From Amphiura filiformis (taxonomy: Eukaryota > Echinodermata > Ophiuroidea > Amphilepidida > Amphiuridae), in NCBI RefSeq assembly GCF_039555335.1, contig NC_092644.1, positions 43,448,667 to 43,512,666 on the forward strand: a DNA stretch of 64,000 nucleotides, in the 5' to 3' direction. The notes below the pieces were generated by a model, which had not been told where the DNA came from, ran no database searches, and saw only the letters and a list, made by a program, of their open reading frames with translations. The position numbers and the translations under genes are program-made. Below are positions 9,578 through 20,400 of this stretch, piece after piece. The stretch's first letter is position 1. Each line of letters opens with the position of its first letter.

Positions 9578-10480
9578 ATGGCACCAGACAGAGACAGTGT
9601 GTGTTCCATATGTGGACAAGTATTTGTAGACTTAAAGTCGCTACTTCGCCACACTAAGATGGCCCACGTGAAGAAACCGAGAAGATCTGCTACAGCTACG
9701 CATAAATGTTCCATATGCGGGTGGAAAGCCACAAGTCGTCGTAAGCTGAAAGCTCATTGTTTTAAGGAGCATAGTTCACTGCTAGTCAGCAGCGCTTCAG
9801 AGCCCATTCGTATCTCTCCAGCAAATGCTAAAAGAAGGGACGAGGCAAGAGTGAAACGTCAACTAATAGCCACAATGGGTCTGCCACCACCTATGCCAGT
9901 ATTCACCTTGGTGCCTAAGGGCTCAACAGAGACAGCGGTCGCAGCACCAGTCTCCGATAATCCAGCAACCTTGGATAGCCAAGGCATGGCAGGGGAGAGA
10001 GCTCCACCTGCAGAGGTACCACAGGCTACACATGACCTGGAAAACGAGGAGACCTGTGACAGCTTGGAATTGCATCCGTCGCAAGACGAGAGGTTTGACT
10101 TGGAGGAGAACAGCCAACCAAGTCCCTCTACGTGTACCAAGGCCAAAGAAGACAAGGTTACCAATTCATCTACCACATCCACAGTACAAGCCAAGGTGAA
10201 AGTTGGACCCCGCACTGTCCCTTTGACTTTGTCCTTCAATTTGGTAGCCAAGATCGATGAAGACCAGGAGATAAGTTTCGAAATAGCAGGGTACAAGTTA
10301 ACACAGCCATGCACCAAGGATTTCAATAGAAAGCCCACCATGGGAAGGATGGCGTTGCCCAGATCCAACAGCACCGCCAAATTAATTGCTCCGCAACAAG
10401 TACCAGCTAGCAGAAGAAGTCTGATGAAGAAGATAAAAAATTATAGTTCCCGTCGATCATGCCACTGTTTTTCCGTGTGA
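9578..10480 (+). CDS. Two-finger C2H2 zinc-finger protein (or large terminal exon)
   Basis: A polypyrimidine tract ending TTTACAG at 9575 is followed by AAATGG and a 300-codon open frame. Residues 9-30 (CSICGQVFVDLKSLLRHTKM then AH) and 44-65 (CSICGWKATSRRKLKAHCFK then EH) are C2H2 fingers with C-x2-C-x12-H-x4-H spacing, joined by a basic linker. A long acidic, Pro/Ser/Thr-rich region follows. Near residue 210 is a hydrophobic segment (TVPLTLSFNLVAKIDEDQEI), and the C-terminus is basic with two Cys. It is probably a nuclear nucleic-acid-binding protein. The frame is also open upstream through a retrotransposon pol tail, so a chimeric start cannot be excluded. The Met at 9578 is preferred because it directly follows a splice acceptor. 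Length and lack of breaks argue for a functional exon. Confidence 0.6.
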   Translation: MAPDRDSVCSICGQVFVDLKSLLRHTKMAHVKKPRRSATATHKCSICGWKATSRRKLKAHCFKEHSSLLVSSASEPIRISPANAKRRDEARVKRQLIATMGLPPPMPVFTLVPKGSTETAVAAPVSDNPATLDSQGMAGERAPPAEVPQATHDLENEETCDSLELHPSQDERFDLEENSQPSPSTCTKAKEDKVTNSSTTSTVQAKVKVGPRTVPLTLSFNLVAKIDEDQEISFEIAGYKLTQPCTKDFNRKPTMGRMALPRSNSTAKLIAPQQVPASRRSLMKKIKNYSSRRSCHCFSV

Positions 10481-12114
10481 AGATAAAGAAGATGGAGTCT
10501 TAATTTGAACTTTAATTCTTAGTTTATGCCATTATAAATGTTCATCTTCATTCTTCACAGGCTTTATATTGTTGTTGCTACCTCAAAATGTCTAAAGCTA
10601 TTGTAAGTTAAATTGTGTTGGAATACCAATTTACCATGTATTTGTGGTGCAGAGACAGGGAGTAATTGCCCTGTAGTGAGGCTTGGTCATCCTCTACCTC
10701 TCTGAGACCCTCCTCTGTGATGAAAATTTTTTATTAAATATTTCTGGGCTTTGGCCATTCTAGGCAAAACAAAATTTTAATAAAATTGTCTAGAGTTATT
10801 TTTACCCATTTCACCTAAAAAATAAAGTGACTGGGTAACACAGAGGTGCAGGTAATTTATTTTGTATTCCAAATATTTCAACACAAACTTAGACTTACAA
10901 TCTTTTGATACTCATATTTAACATGTTTTTATACCATTGCCATTATTTTGTATTGCTTTGCTTTGTATACAATGTTTGCATTATAAAGTGTGCATTAAAA
11001 AAATAAGTTTATAGTATGTGACAAACCATGTTAGCATAGAATTAAATCCACTTTATATGGTGAACTTTGTGTACATAATTATACATAATTATGTGACTCA
11101 TCAGATCAAAATGATACAGTTATCATCCGCTACATGTACCTTCTTTCATGAGATACAGCTCACAATAATAATTGAATTCAATCATAAACCTGTAATAACA
11201 AATGTGCATGATTATAGCCAACCCGTTTGCTGCATCCGCACATGTGAGATTCACAATTGAAAATGGTGTGCTTTGTCTCAGTGCCATTAGCCCCTGTACA
11301 TATTCCATGTAAGAAAGTACAAACTACAACATTTAACATTGACAAACAAAATATACTTAATGCTGTGCTTCGAAGCAATGGGTCACATATTTGTATGTTA
11401 TAGGTTACATTTATAATTAACAAAACAATATTTATCAATGGCCCCCTTATACTGATAGGCCAGGAGTTCTCAATTACAAATGTTCAAGCACCATAAAGGA
11501 CCAAACATATTTCAAAGGTACCTGCTGTATATAGAGTTTTCCTTTATCTTTTAGAGCAATTTAAGGGCTAAACACAATTGGTTGGCGGTGAGCCGCCTAT
11601 TGAGAACCCCTGTAATAGGCATTAGTATGCCTTCATAAATGTATCTACCTGTTCCCTACTTCAAATGATTCCTGGTACATTGTATCTTACCACAATATTA
11701 TTATGTTTCTAGGCAAACATAGACTCAAGTTTTAAACAGATATCCTCTTGTATGGTATGCTGGGTAAGAGAAGAACATTTCACCTTCCCTTCCCATTTGT
11801 GACAAACCTGGAAGTACATGTAAAATCACATCAGTGTTTTCAGTTCAGACTACTGACTGCATGCAATAGGTCTTGTGTTTCCATCCACTTGAAATTTTGA
11901 GCTCAGATGCAAAAGGTCATGTAAAGTCAATTCACTTATATTGTTCAGAGTTACATACTGTGCATCGAGTGCATTAGAGCGTGAACGGAGAAGTGATAAA
12001 CAAGTACGCTGATTGGCTGATCAACAATTGTGACAAGACGGTTGGCCCATTAGTATTCCACATGCTCGATGATCATCATCACATACGCACCTGTAACTCT
12101 GAACAATTAAGACA
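10481..12114. other. No gene recognised
   Basis: AT-rich sequence downstream of the zinc-finger exon. Short frames at 11018-11260, 11178-11438 and 11981-12190 overlap on both strands without family signal. No transposon ends are evident. Confidence 0.45.
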
Positions 12115-13702
12115 TTTACTTCCGACCATTATCCATGTAAGCTGCTTGCTACGAAAAATAGATCTTGTAGATGGAACAAAAAATAAGTGATTTATAGTGC
12201 ACTGTGCAAACCCCATAGGGCCTTAACTGACCAATAAGGTCCAAAGGTGATGATACACATCTTGCTGCAATTTTGATGATATATCTTGAGCAAATGAATC
12301 CAGCAAATTTACTGCAACGTATGACAGTAGCAAAATTTTTGATGGGCTTACATTGGGTTTTGCATCAAAACGCTTCACTTACTTCCGACCATTATCCATG
12401 TAAGCTGCTTGCTACGAAAAATAGATCTTGTAGATGGAACAAAAAATAAGTGATTTATAGTGCACTGTGCAAACCCCATAGGGCCTTAACTGACCAATAT
12501 GGTCCAAAGGTGATGAAACACATCTTGCTGCAATTTTGATGATATATCTTGAGCAAATGAATCCAGCAAATTTACTGCAACGTATGACAGTAGCAAAATT
12601 TTTGATGGGCTTACATTGGGTTTTGCATCAAAACGCTTCACTTACTTCCGACCATTATCCATGTAAGCTGCTTGCTTACTCTGAAAAATAGATCTTGTAG
12701 ATGGAACAAAAATAAGTGATTTATAGTGCACTGTGCAAACCCCATAGGGCCTTAACTGACCAATAAGGTCTAAAGGTGATGAAACACATCTTGCTGCAAT
12801 TTTGATGATATATCTTGAGCAAATGAATCCAGCAAATTTACTGCAACGTATGACGGTAGCAACATTTTTGATGGGCTTACATTGGGTTTTGCATCAAAAC
12901 GCTTCACTTACTTCCGACCATTATCCATGTAAGCTGCTTGCTACGAAAAATAGATCTTGTAGATGGAACAAAAAATAAGTGATTTATAGTGCACTGTGCA
13001 AACCCCATAGGGCCTTAACTGACCAATAAGGTCTAAAGGTGATGAAACACATCTTGCTGCAATTTTGATGATATATCTTGAGCAAATGAATCCAGCAAAT
13101 TTACTGCAACGTATGACGGTAGCAACATTTTTGATGGGCTTACATTGGGTTTTGCATCAAAACGCTTCACTTACTTCCGACCATTATCCATGTAAGCTGC
13201 TTGCTTTCTGAAAAATAGATCTTGTAGATGGAACAAAAAAAGTGAGTGATTTATAGTGCACTGTGCAAACCCCATAGGGCCTTAACTGACCAATAAGGTC
13301 TAAAGGTGATGAAACACATCTTGCTGCAATTTTGATGATATATCTTGAGCAAATGAATCCAGCAAATTTACTGCAACGTATGACGGTAGCAACATTTTTG
13401 ATGGGCTTACATTGGGTTTTGCATCAAAACGCTTCACTTACTTCCGACCATTATCCATGTAAGCTGCTTGCTACAAAAAATAGATCTTGTAGATGGAACA
13501 AAAAATAAGTGATTTATAGTGCACTGTGCAAACCCCATAGGGCCTTAACTGACCAATAAGGTCTAAAGGTGATGAAACACATCTTGCTGCAATTTTTGAT
13601 GATATATCTTGAGCAAATGAATCCAGCAAATTTACTGCAACGTATGACGGTAGCAACATTTTTGATGGGCTTACATTGGGTTTTTGCATCAAAACGCTTC
13701 AC
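12115..13702 (+). repeat. Tandem array of a 262-bp unit, six copies
   Basis: Each unit starts ACTTACTTCCGACCATTATC and ends GCATCAAAACGCTTC. Starts fall near 12115, 12377, 12639, 12906, 13168 and 13437. Copies differ by a few substitutions and short indels. Copies 3-6 share an ACGGTAGCAAC variant where copies 1-2 have ACAGTAGCAAA, so the array grew in steps. After the last unit the sequence continues as ACTGCCACAAAGGCATGC, which may preserve the original single-copy context. The array sits about 0.7 kb beyond the EXOSC2 stop codon. Confidence 0.95.
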
Positions 13703-14402
13703 TGCCACAAAGGCATGCAGTTGCTTGGCCACCATGGGTGTCATAGTCCATTAATCACTGTGGTCTTCCAGTATGTAAACCATTATTGCTCCCACAATAT
13801 GGTGGGCATGATATGACATCCTGACATTAATATGAAATATCATCAGAACACTTTTGTCATTTAACATTGTACTCGTATGGTATCGCTGCAAGATGACACC
13901 ATGTCACTAATATTATAACATTATTTTCAGGTGCCATTAATACAGTAATTTTAAAGCAGCCCACATACTTCCTCTCTTGGGTAGTCTTAGTTGACAACGG
14001 AATTGTCCCGAGTTGACAATGGAATGTAACATCAATAAGAAATGGTATAACATAAATTGAGTGCAAACGTCCTGAAATAACACATTTTATCAATGATATC
14101 AGATTTGATGCAATATTTCATCTGTGAGCAATAAACACATACCACATGGTAAAATGGACAGCTCTCCTAAACATCCTAGAGGTGTCATATATGGCTCGCC
14201 TAGAATTTTTAACATTTGAGCTTTACTCTCAAGTTAAAACCCATCTTTAAATCCTGGCAGCAACCTCCCAAAGCAACAAACAAATACCACATGTGGTAAA
14301 ACTGACAGCTCTTTTAATCATCTTCACATGTGTTATTTACAGCTCACCTACACTTTCATAACACTCAATCTTTGTGAACCTTTCTGTTAATCCTGGTGAA
14401 TG
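13703..14402 (-). other. EXOSC2 3' flank and probable 3' UTR
   Basis: This stretch lies directly downstream of the EXOSC2 stop on the minus strand. I did not find a clear AATAAA signal on that strand close to the stop, so the transcript end is unknown. Two related minus-strand segments (near 14140-14180 and 14275-14315, sharing ACCACATG.GGTA and GAGAGCTGTC-like words) suggest a local duplication. Confidence 0.45.
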
Positions 14403-14489
14403 CTATGACTGTTTGACTTCCATCTGTATTCTTGTCCTCACTTCTTCAATAATGATGTCCATTATATCTGACTTGAGAAGTTCACCTGC
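14403..14489 (-). CDS. EXOSC2: EXOSC2 exon 8 (residues 267-294 and stop)
   Basis: The acceptor is GTGTTTTGCAG. The exon encodes [20 protein letters not shown] and IQMEVKQS, then TAG. It matches the C-terminal helix of human RRP4 (DILKPEIMEEIVMETRQRLL). A second AG four bases into the exon would shift the frame and is not preferred. Confidence 0.92.
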   Translation of the reverse strand, partial: AGELLKSDIMDIIIEEVRTRIQMEVKQS

Positions 14490-17400
14490 CTGCAAAACAC
14501 AAATAATTATACACACTATAATTAAAGACAGAATTAAAAAGATTAGTTTGCGTCTCACGTCAGTGTCAATCAAACTCCCTACGACCCTTGATTGGTTAAT
14601 AGCGCGTAAAAGGAAGGTCAATTTGTCTGGTGCCAATCAGAGAACAGGAATCGTAGAAAATGGCAAAAAATTACGTACTTTTACAAGGCAAAAAGCAACT
14701 TTTCTTGTCAGTGTTGACATGGTGCCTGTCAAAGAAAGTTTCCTACTATAAAGAACTAACTTTTGAGACAGTTTGTATATCTGAAGGTGCAAAATTTAAG
14801 GCGCCTGCTTTTACCGCCGCGTTCAGCAACTCATCATCAAGACTCTTGTAAACAAACCAGGTTCCAGTTTGATTGACTAATCACAGAGTGTCCGTCCGTC
14901 CATGGGCTATCGCGTTCAGCAGGTGCAATATCGCGACGCTGCGATGCGATATCGCGTGCTTCACGGTGTGCTATCGCGAGTATCAACGGGATGTACCTTG
15001 ATTTTTTAACTTCTAAATAATTATGTTACACATAAAATTTAATCAATATCAAACATATGGTGGAAATAGGAAGCAAAATGCAAATCTTCGTTATTTTTTG
15101 GCACAAATAATGTTGACAAATTGACAAGGTAAACATTGATTTCTTAAACAAGACATACCACACACTTGTTTACATAATAATATGTGTGATGTATTTAGAA
15201 CTAAGTCAAGAAGCATTACACCATTCAGCAAATTACTTCAGCAGTATCAGTATGCTCTGTCTGATTACCGTGTAAAAAGAACTAGATCACACGATGCTAT
15301 AGTACGACGTCCATTGAGTGACCTCGGCGATTTATTAGCTATGATGGCGCCCTTCACATTTTTAAATTTTTTAAATTTTACTGTCGCAAATTTTATAATG
15401 CACCAAGGCACAAACACAGTGAATTCCTTTCAAAATCGGAAGACCTGTTACAAAACTGCTTACCTATATTGTGAAATATCATTCCAATGCTTGTCTTAAA
15501 TGTATTCAGGAGGAATTTCGAGATGATTATATCGGAAAAAATCGCCGTGTTTTGGCTGCAAGTCATGTCATGAAATCACTAAAATCTGGATGTTCGTATG
15601 TTAATAATTTTTTTTAAATATTTCCCGTATTTGCTCAAAAATTTGAAGTAAATCCAGAGGTAGCCACTGTCATAATAAACACTATAATGAAGTTTCCAAG
15701 TACTCTCCAGGGATAAGACAGCCATAAATCATATCAACGCATGAAGATTAAGCAGTGCAAAATTGAAACCCGTGCGCCAGACGGAGATTCGCGGAAGTTT
15801 GAGTTGCGGCTGAGCCTCTATGACCTTGGTCACGCATCCCCATCTTAAATGTTCCAATAAATTCAAATTCTCACTTACGCTCATAAAGAAATGATAGAAT
15901 TAAATATTTTTACATGAAAAATATTTATTTTTTATTTTTACCTATCAAAATCATTGTTTATTTCACATTTTCGTAAATAACTTAAAACAGTCAAATCAGC
16001 GAGGTCGGCTACGTCACGGGGAATCACGATTCGGGATTCCCAAACTATGTAAATAAACAAAACGTATCCCGAGCAGAAATGTTAGATTTGAAGTATTTAT
16101 TTATTATGAAGAGACTTCTAAATTACAGTTTAGTGAATTTCCCTGAATGCTGTTTTCAATATCCGCAAAAATTAAAATTCCTCGCTTTCACTATTAACTC
16201 AAATATGCCTATCAGATGACATTCACAGGTACGGATGCTGAACAGGCTTTGATGAGTAGCAGCATTTAGTAGAAGTGATAATAGGCCTATCATGCCAAAA
16301 GCCCCTTCATAACGAGTACCCACTATTTCTATGAAGGACAGATATGAACCCACTTGGGGAATAGCTGGGAGGGAAGCATATTGGACTCGGGGGGATGGTA
16401 CTTGATGAACCCGGCAAGTAATGATATAAAATTGGATCGATTGAGCCCATATCTATTGGTAGAGCTATGGTCGAGTACAATATTTTAAAAATCATAGCAA
16501 GACCAATAAATATTGGGCGAAAGCATCTAATTTTATCATTATTATGTTTTGGCTCCGATATTTTCACACACTTGGATTCATCAAAACATAATGAGTCCGA
16601 TCGGATCCTAAAATTTGGTGGCCTTTTTTTACAGTGATTTTGAATTTGGATGATCAACATGTCATTATACTTTTGCTGGATACAGACTCGCTGGACTCGG
16701 TTGTACTATAGTTTTGGGACTCTGCACCGACTTCACTGGATTGCAGATACAAGAATACACAAATGGCCTGTGCTTGCTCGGATGAGATTGAGATGGACTC
16801 TGTGAAAGACTTAACGGCGCGTGCCATGCCCACCCTCATTGGAATCAAAATTTGACAAATTCTATTTAAAAATAGTGCCCCCCCTCAATCATATCCAGCG
16901 AGTCCCAAGGCCTGGAATGAGCCCTCACCAAAAAAAATTTGATGACTCACTTTTGGTTCATACATAGGTTAAAAAAAGTCCCGTCTCAAAGCGCCCATGC
17001 AAATTTTGTTTTTCTTAGCACATCCATTTCGGTTGAAATGACAAAATAATTTTTGTTTCCTTTTTTTATAGTTTTTTGCCGTTTTTCTTTGTGTAAAAGA
17101 ACCTAAATTTTATGCTGTGTACTTTTAAGTAAAAAGAACACTAGCAAATGACATATTAATTAATTCAAATTTTTTTTTTTATCTTTTATAAAAAATCTTA
17201 AAAAAACAACCGCATTCGTGTTTGGAACTGCCAATTGCTTTGAGACATAGCTTTTTTTTTTTATAGTTTAGCCTCATCAGGACATTTGCTGGATCGAATT
17301 ACATCTCCTGCTCTTGGTCAATCACAACTACAGCTAACAAAACACACATTGGTTCAAATATTTTCTAATCACATTTTATTTTGTATCAAACAGAAATTTG

Positions 17401-20400
17401 TCACAAATTTCTTAACAACTATATGAGTTCTTCACAGCCATTTTATTTACCACAACATGGGTCAGTCACCTACATTAAACATTACACTTATCACTTAAAA
17501 TTCACTCTATCATGACAGTTTATGTCATTTGAATTCAAGTAGCACATTTTCAAAAATACAAATGTATTTTGGGTTTTAGCATGTCTCCATTTGATGACTA
17601 ATACCATTCCAATTCTTTGAGGTAATTGTATCATTCATATCAATGGTTCATGCTCTTGACCACCATATGCCAGGGACATGTTCTTATACATTTACATTTC
17701 ACTTTGTATTAACAATACATTACAATTCTTTGCATTTGCATAATACACAAGCCATTCACCATTTTAATACCACCATGCACCACATTGTAAACAAACAGTC
17801 TGTACGACATAACAGCACAAATTCAAGTACCATTACTGAAGATGACGGTATCATAAATCGTCATATCATCTACAAGCCATTCACCATTTTTCATACCACC
17901 ATGCACCATTATGCACCACATTGTATCAACAAAAGTTTATACTAAAAAAAAGCACAAATTCAAGTACCATATCTGAAGATAAGGGTTACACAAGTCATCA
18001 TTATTTATGTAACAATACATTTCAATTCTTTAGATTGCATACACATGCCATTTAATACCACAATTATGCACCACATATAAAACAAACACTTTTTTCTGAA
18101 ATGAGTCTTCATTGTCATACCCTCCATGTACACCTATCCAATTCACATTTTTGGTAAATCCCATAAGCCTTTGCATGTAGACCTGAGATGTGGTCCTTTG
18201 ACACCACGCCAATGTGTACATCATTTAGCGAACATCGTTACTGTGCATCAGTGTTGCCAAAACTTTTCAGCGTCAAGGCGCGGCGCATTGACTCGCCAGG
18301 GCGCGGTAAAGGAATCTCAAGTAGCCCAATTTTTAACCTTCCAAAAAAAGCACCCAATACCGGATATTTGGGCGGATTTACCCGAATTTAGAACGCAAAA
18401 CACCCAATTGGGCGGAAAAGCACTTGACTTTAAAACTTCCGGTACTTACTGGGAAGACTGGGAAGTTACCGACCGATCAATAAATGGTCACAAAACCCAT
18501 TGTAATTGCAATTTGGAGCTTAAAAAACTCAAAACCTTTATAAATCGCCGAAAAGCGGCTAAATTGAAAGAAAAATACATCAAATTGCTGCCGCGACTGA
18601 GACTGACAAAAGTAGCCCAATTTTAGGCAAGTAGCGGCATGCTTTTTTGAGTAGCGGCAAGTGATCGCCAAGTAGCCCAATTGTGCGCCTAAGGCGCGGC
18701 GTTGGCATCACTGCTGTGCATTTGAAAGCCATGAAGTGCGCAGTAACAATGTGTACATCGGCATGACAACATCAGAGGTCTACCCACAAAGGCTTATGGT
18801 ATTTCCCGAAAGGTGAATTGTGTCTTACCCTTCCATCTATATTACATTTCTATCTTACAATCCATTTCCATTGATTACTGTCTTACCATCCCTCCCCATT
18901 CCTGTCGTACCATCCCTGTCGTACCCATCCCTACCCATCCCTGTCGTACCATCCCTACCCATTCCTGTCACACCATCCCTCCCCATTCCTGTCGTACCAT
19001 CCCTACCCATCCCTGTCGCACCATCCCTACCCATTCCTGTCACACCATCCCTCCCCATTCCTATCGTACCATCCCTGTCGTACCATCCCTACCCATTCCT
19101 GTCACACCATCCCTCCCCATTCCTGTCGTACCATCCCTGTCGTACCATCCCTACCCATTCCTGTCACACCATCCCTCCCCATTCCTGTCGCACCATCCCT
19201 GTCGTACCATCCCTACCCATTCCTGTCACACCATCCCTCCCCATTCCTGTACCATCCCTGTCGTACCATCCCTACCCATTCCTGTCACACCATCCCTCCC
19301 CATTCCTGTTGCAGCATCCCTCCCCATTCGTCGTACCATTCCTCACTATTTTCCTGTCTTACCATCCCTACCCATTGATCCCCCTCTAGTCTTACCATTC
19401 CTTCCCATTCCTGTTTTACCATCCCACCCCTCTCCATTTCTAAATTACTCCTTGCTCTCATTTAGATATTTAGGGATTTGTAATTTGATGAAACCACAAT
19501 TTGGTGTAAACATTGTATTGTATTCCAGCACTTCAAATTGATTAAAAAAAAATTTTATATGGAATGGATTTTGGATTCTGAAATTTAAAAAAATGCATTT
19601 GCCTAAAGAAATTAGCTATATACATGTATAATAAGGTATTAAATTAATTTTGTTTAATGAATTTCTGAAATAAATCAAACCAAAAATTGAGAGCTTTCAA
19701 ATCATATAACTTAATTTGGCACGTATGATTCTTTATGATTTGTTAGTGTAAATTATATATTAGTAATAACAAGACTAATGTGCAAGTGAAATTAATTCTA
19801 ATAATATATAAAACAATAGATCTGAAAAGTTTTTATACAGTGGAAACTTGTTAACACACTCTTAACCAAAATGTCTGATAACAGTGATTTTAGAGTCTCA
19901 AGTTTATAAATAAACTCATGATGCCACAAACTTAATTCATTAGCCCCAGCAATTTCGTGTTAACAAGTTTCCTGTATTTTGCAACATAAATTACGGTATA
20001 TAATCTCATAAAGTACATTATACACAAAAATAATAATAAATATTTGTAATTATCACTAAATAAATTTTGAAAGACAAACAATAAATTTAACAATTACTTT
20101 TTATTTGACAAGTCGGTTTACCCATTGGTTGTTGGCGCGGCATAGTAGACGACCTTGTCAAGTTGTCCCTTCTGTGATCGCAATTCACCAGTGCGTATCT
20201 GCATTTCCTGGACTGGAACTAATAAAAAATTAACTTTAGACTCATATTCCTTGATCATGATATATTTGTATCCAGCTTCACACCATTGGTGATTGGTTGC
20301 AAACATCTCACTAGTGTGGCAGCTATTTTCCAATCACTGGTTAGTATAATAAGGTGGCATAGTTGTATCTCAAGCTTCACATCACTTTATTGGTTGCAAG

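Noticed and set aside
9578..10480. Grouping the two-finger protein with the CKYAEER family
   Set aside because: Both have zinc fingers and acidic linkers, but the C-terminal motif is absent here and the hydrophobic segment similarity is too weak.
12115..13702. CRISPR-like array
   Set aside because: Units are contiguous 262-bp tandem copies without short repeats and unique spacers, in an animal genome.
14890..14990. CpG island or promoter at the ATCGCG cluster
   Set aside because: Only about 100 bp long with repeated words and no associated exon; looks like a degenerate repeat.
18813..19541. Open frames of 189 and 242 codons (plus) and 67 codons (minus)
   Set aside because: They arise from the minisatellite, whose unit lacks stop codons in several frames; the peptides are Ser/His/Pro/Ile repeats only.
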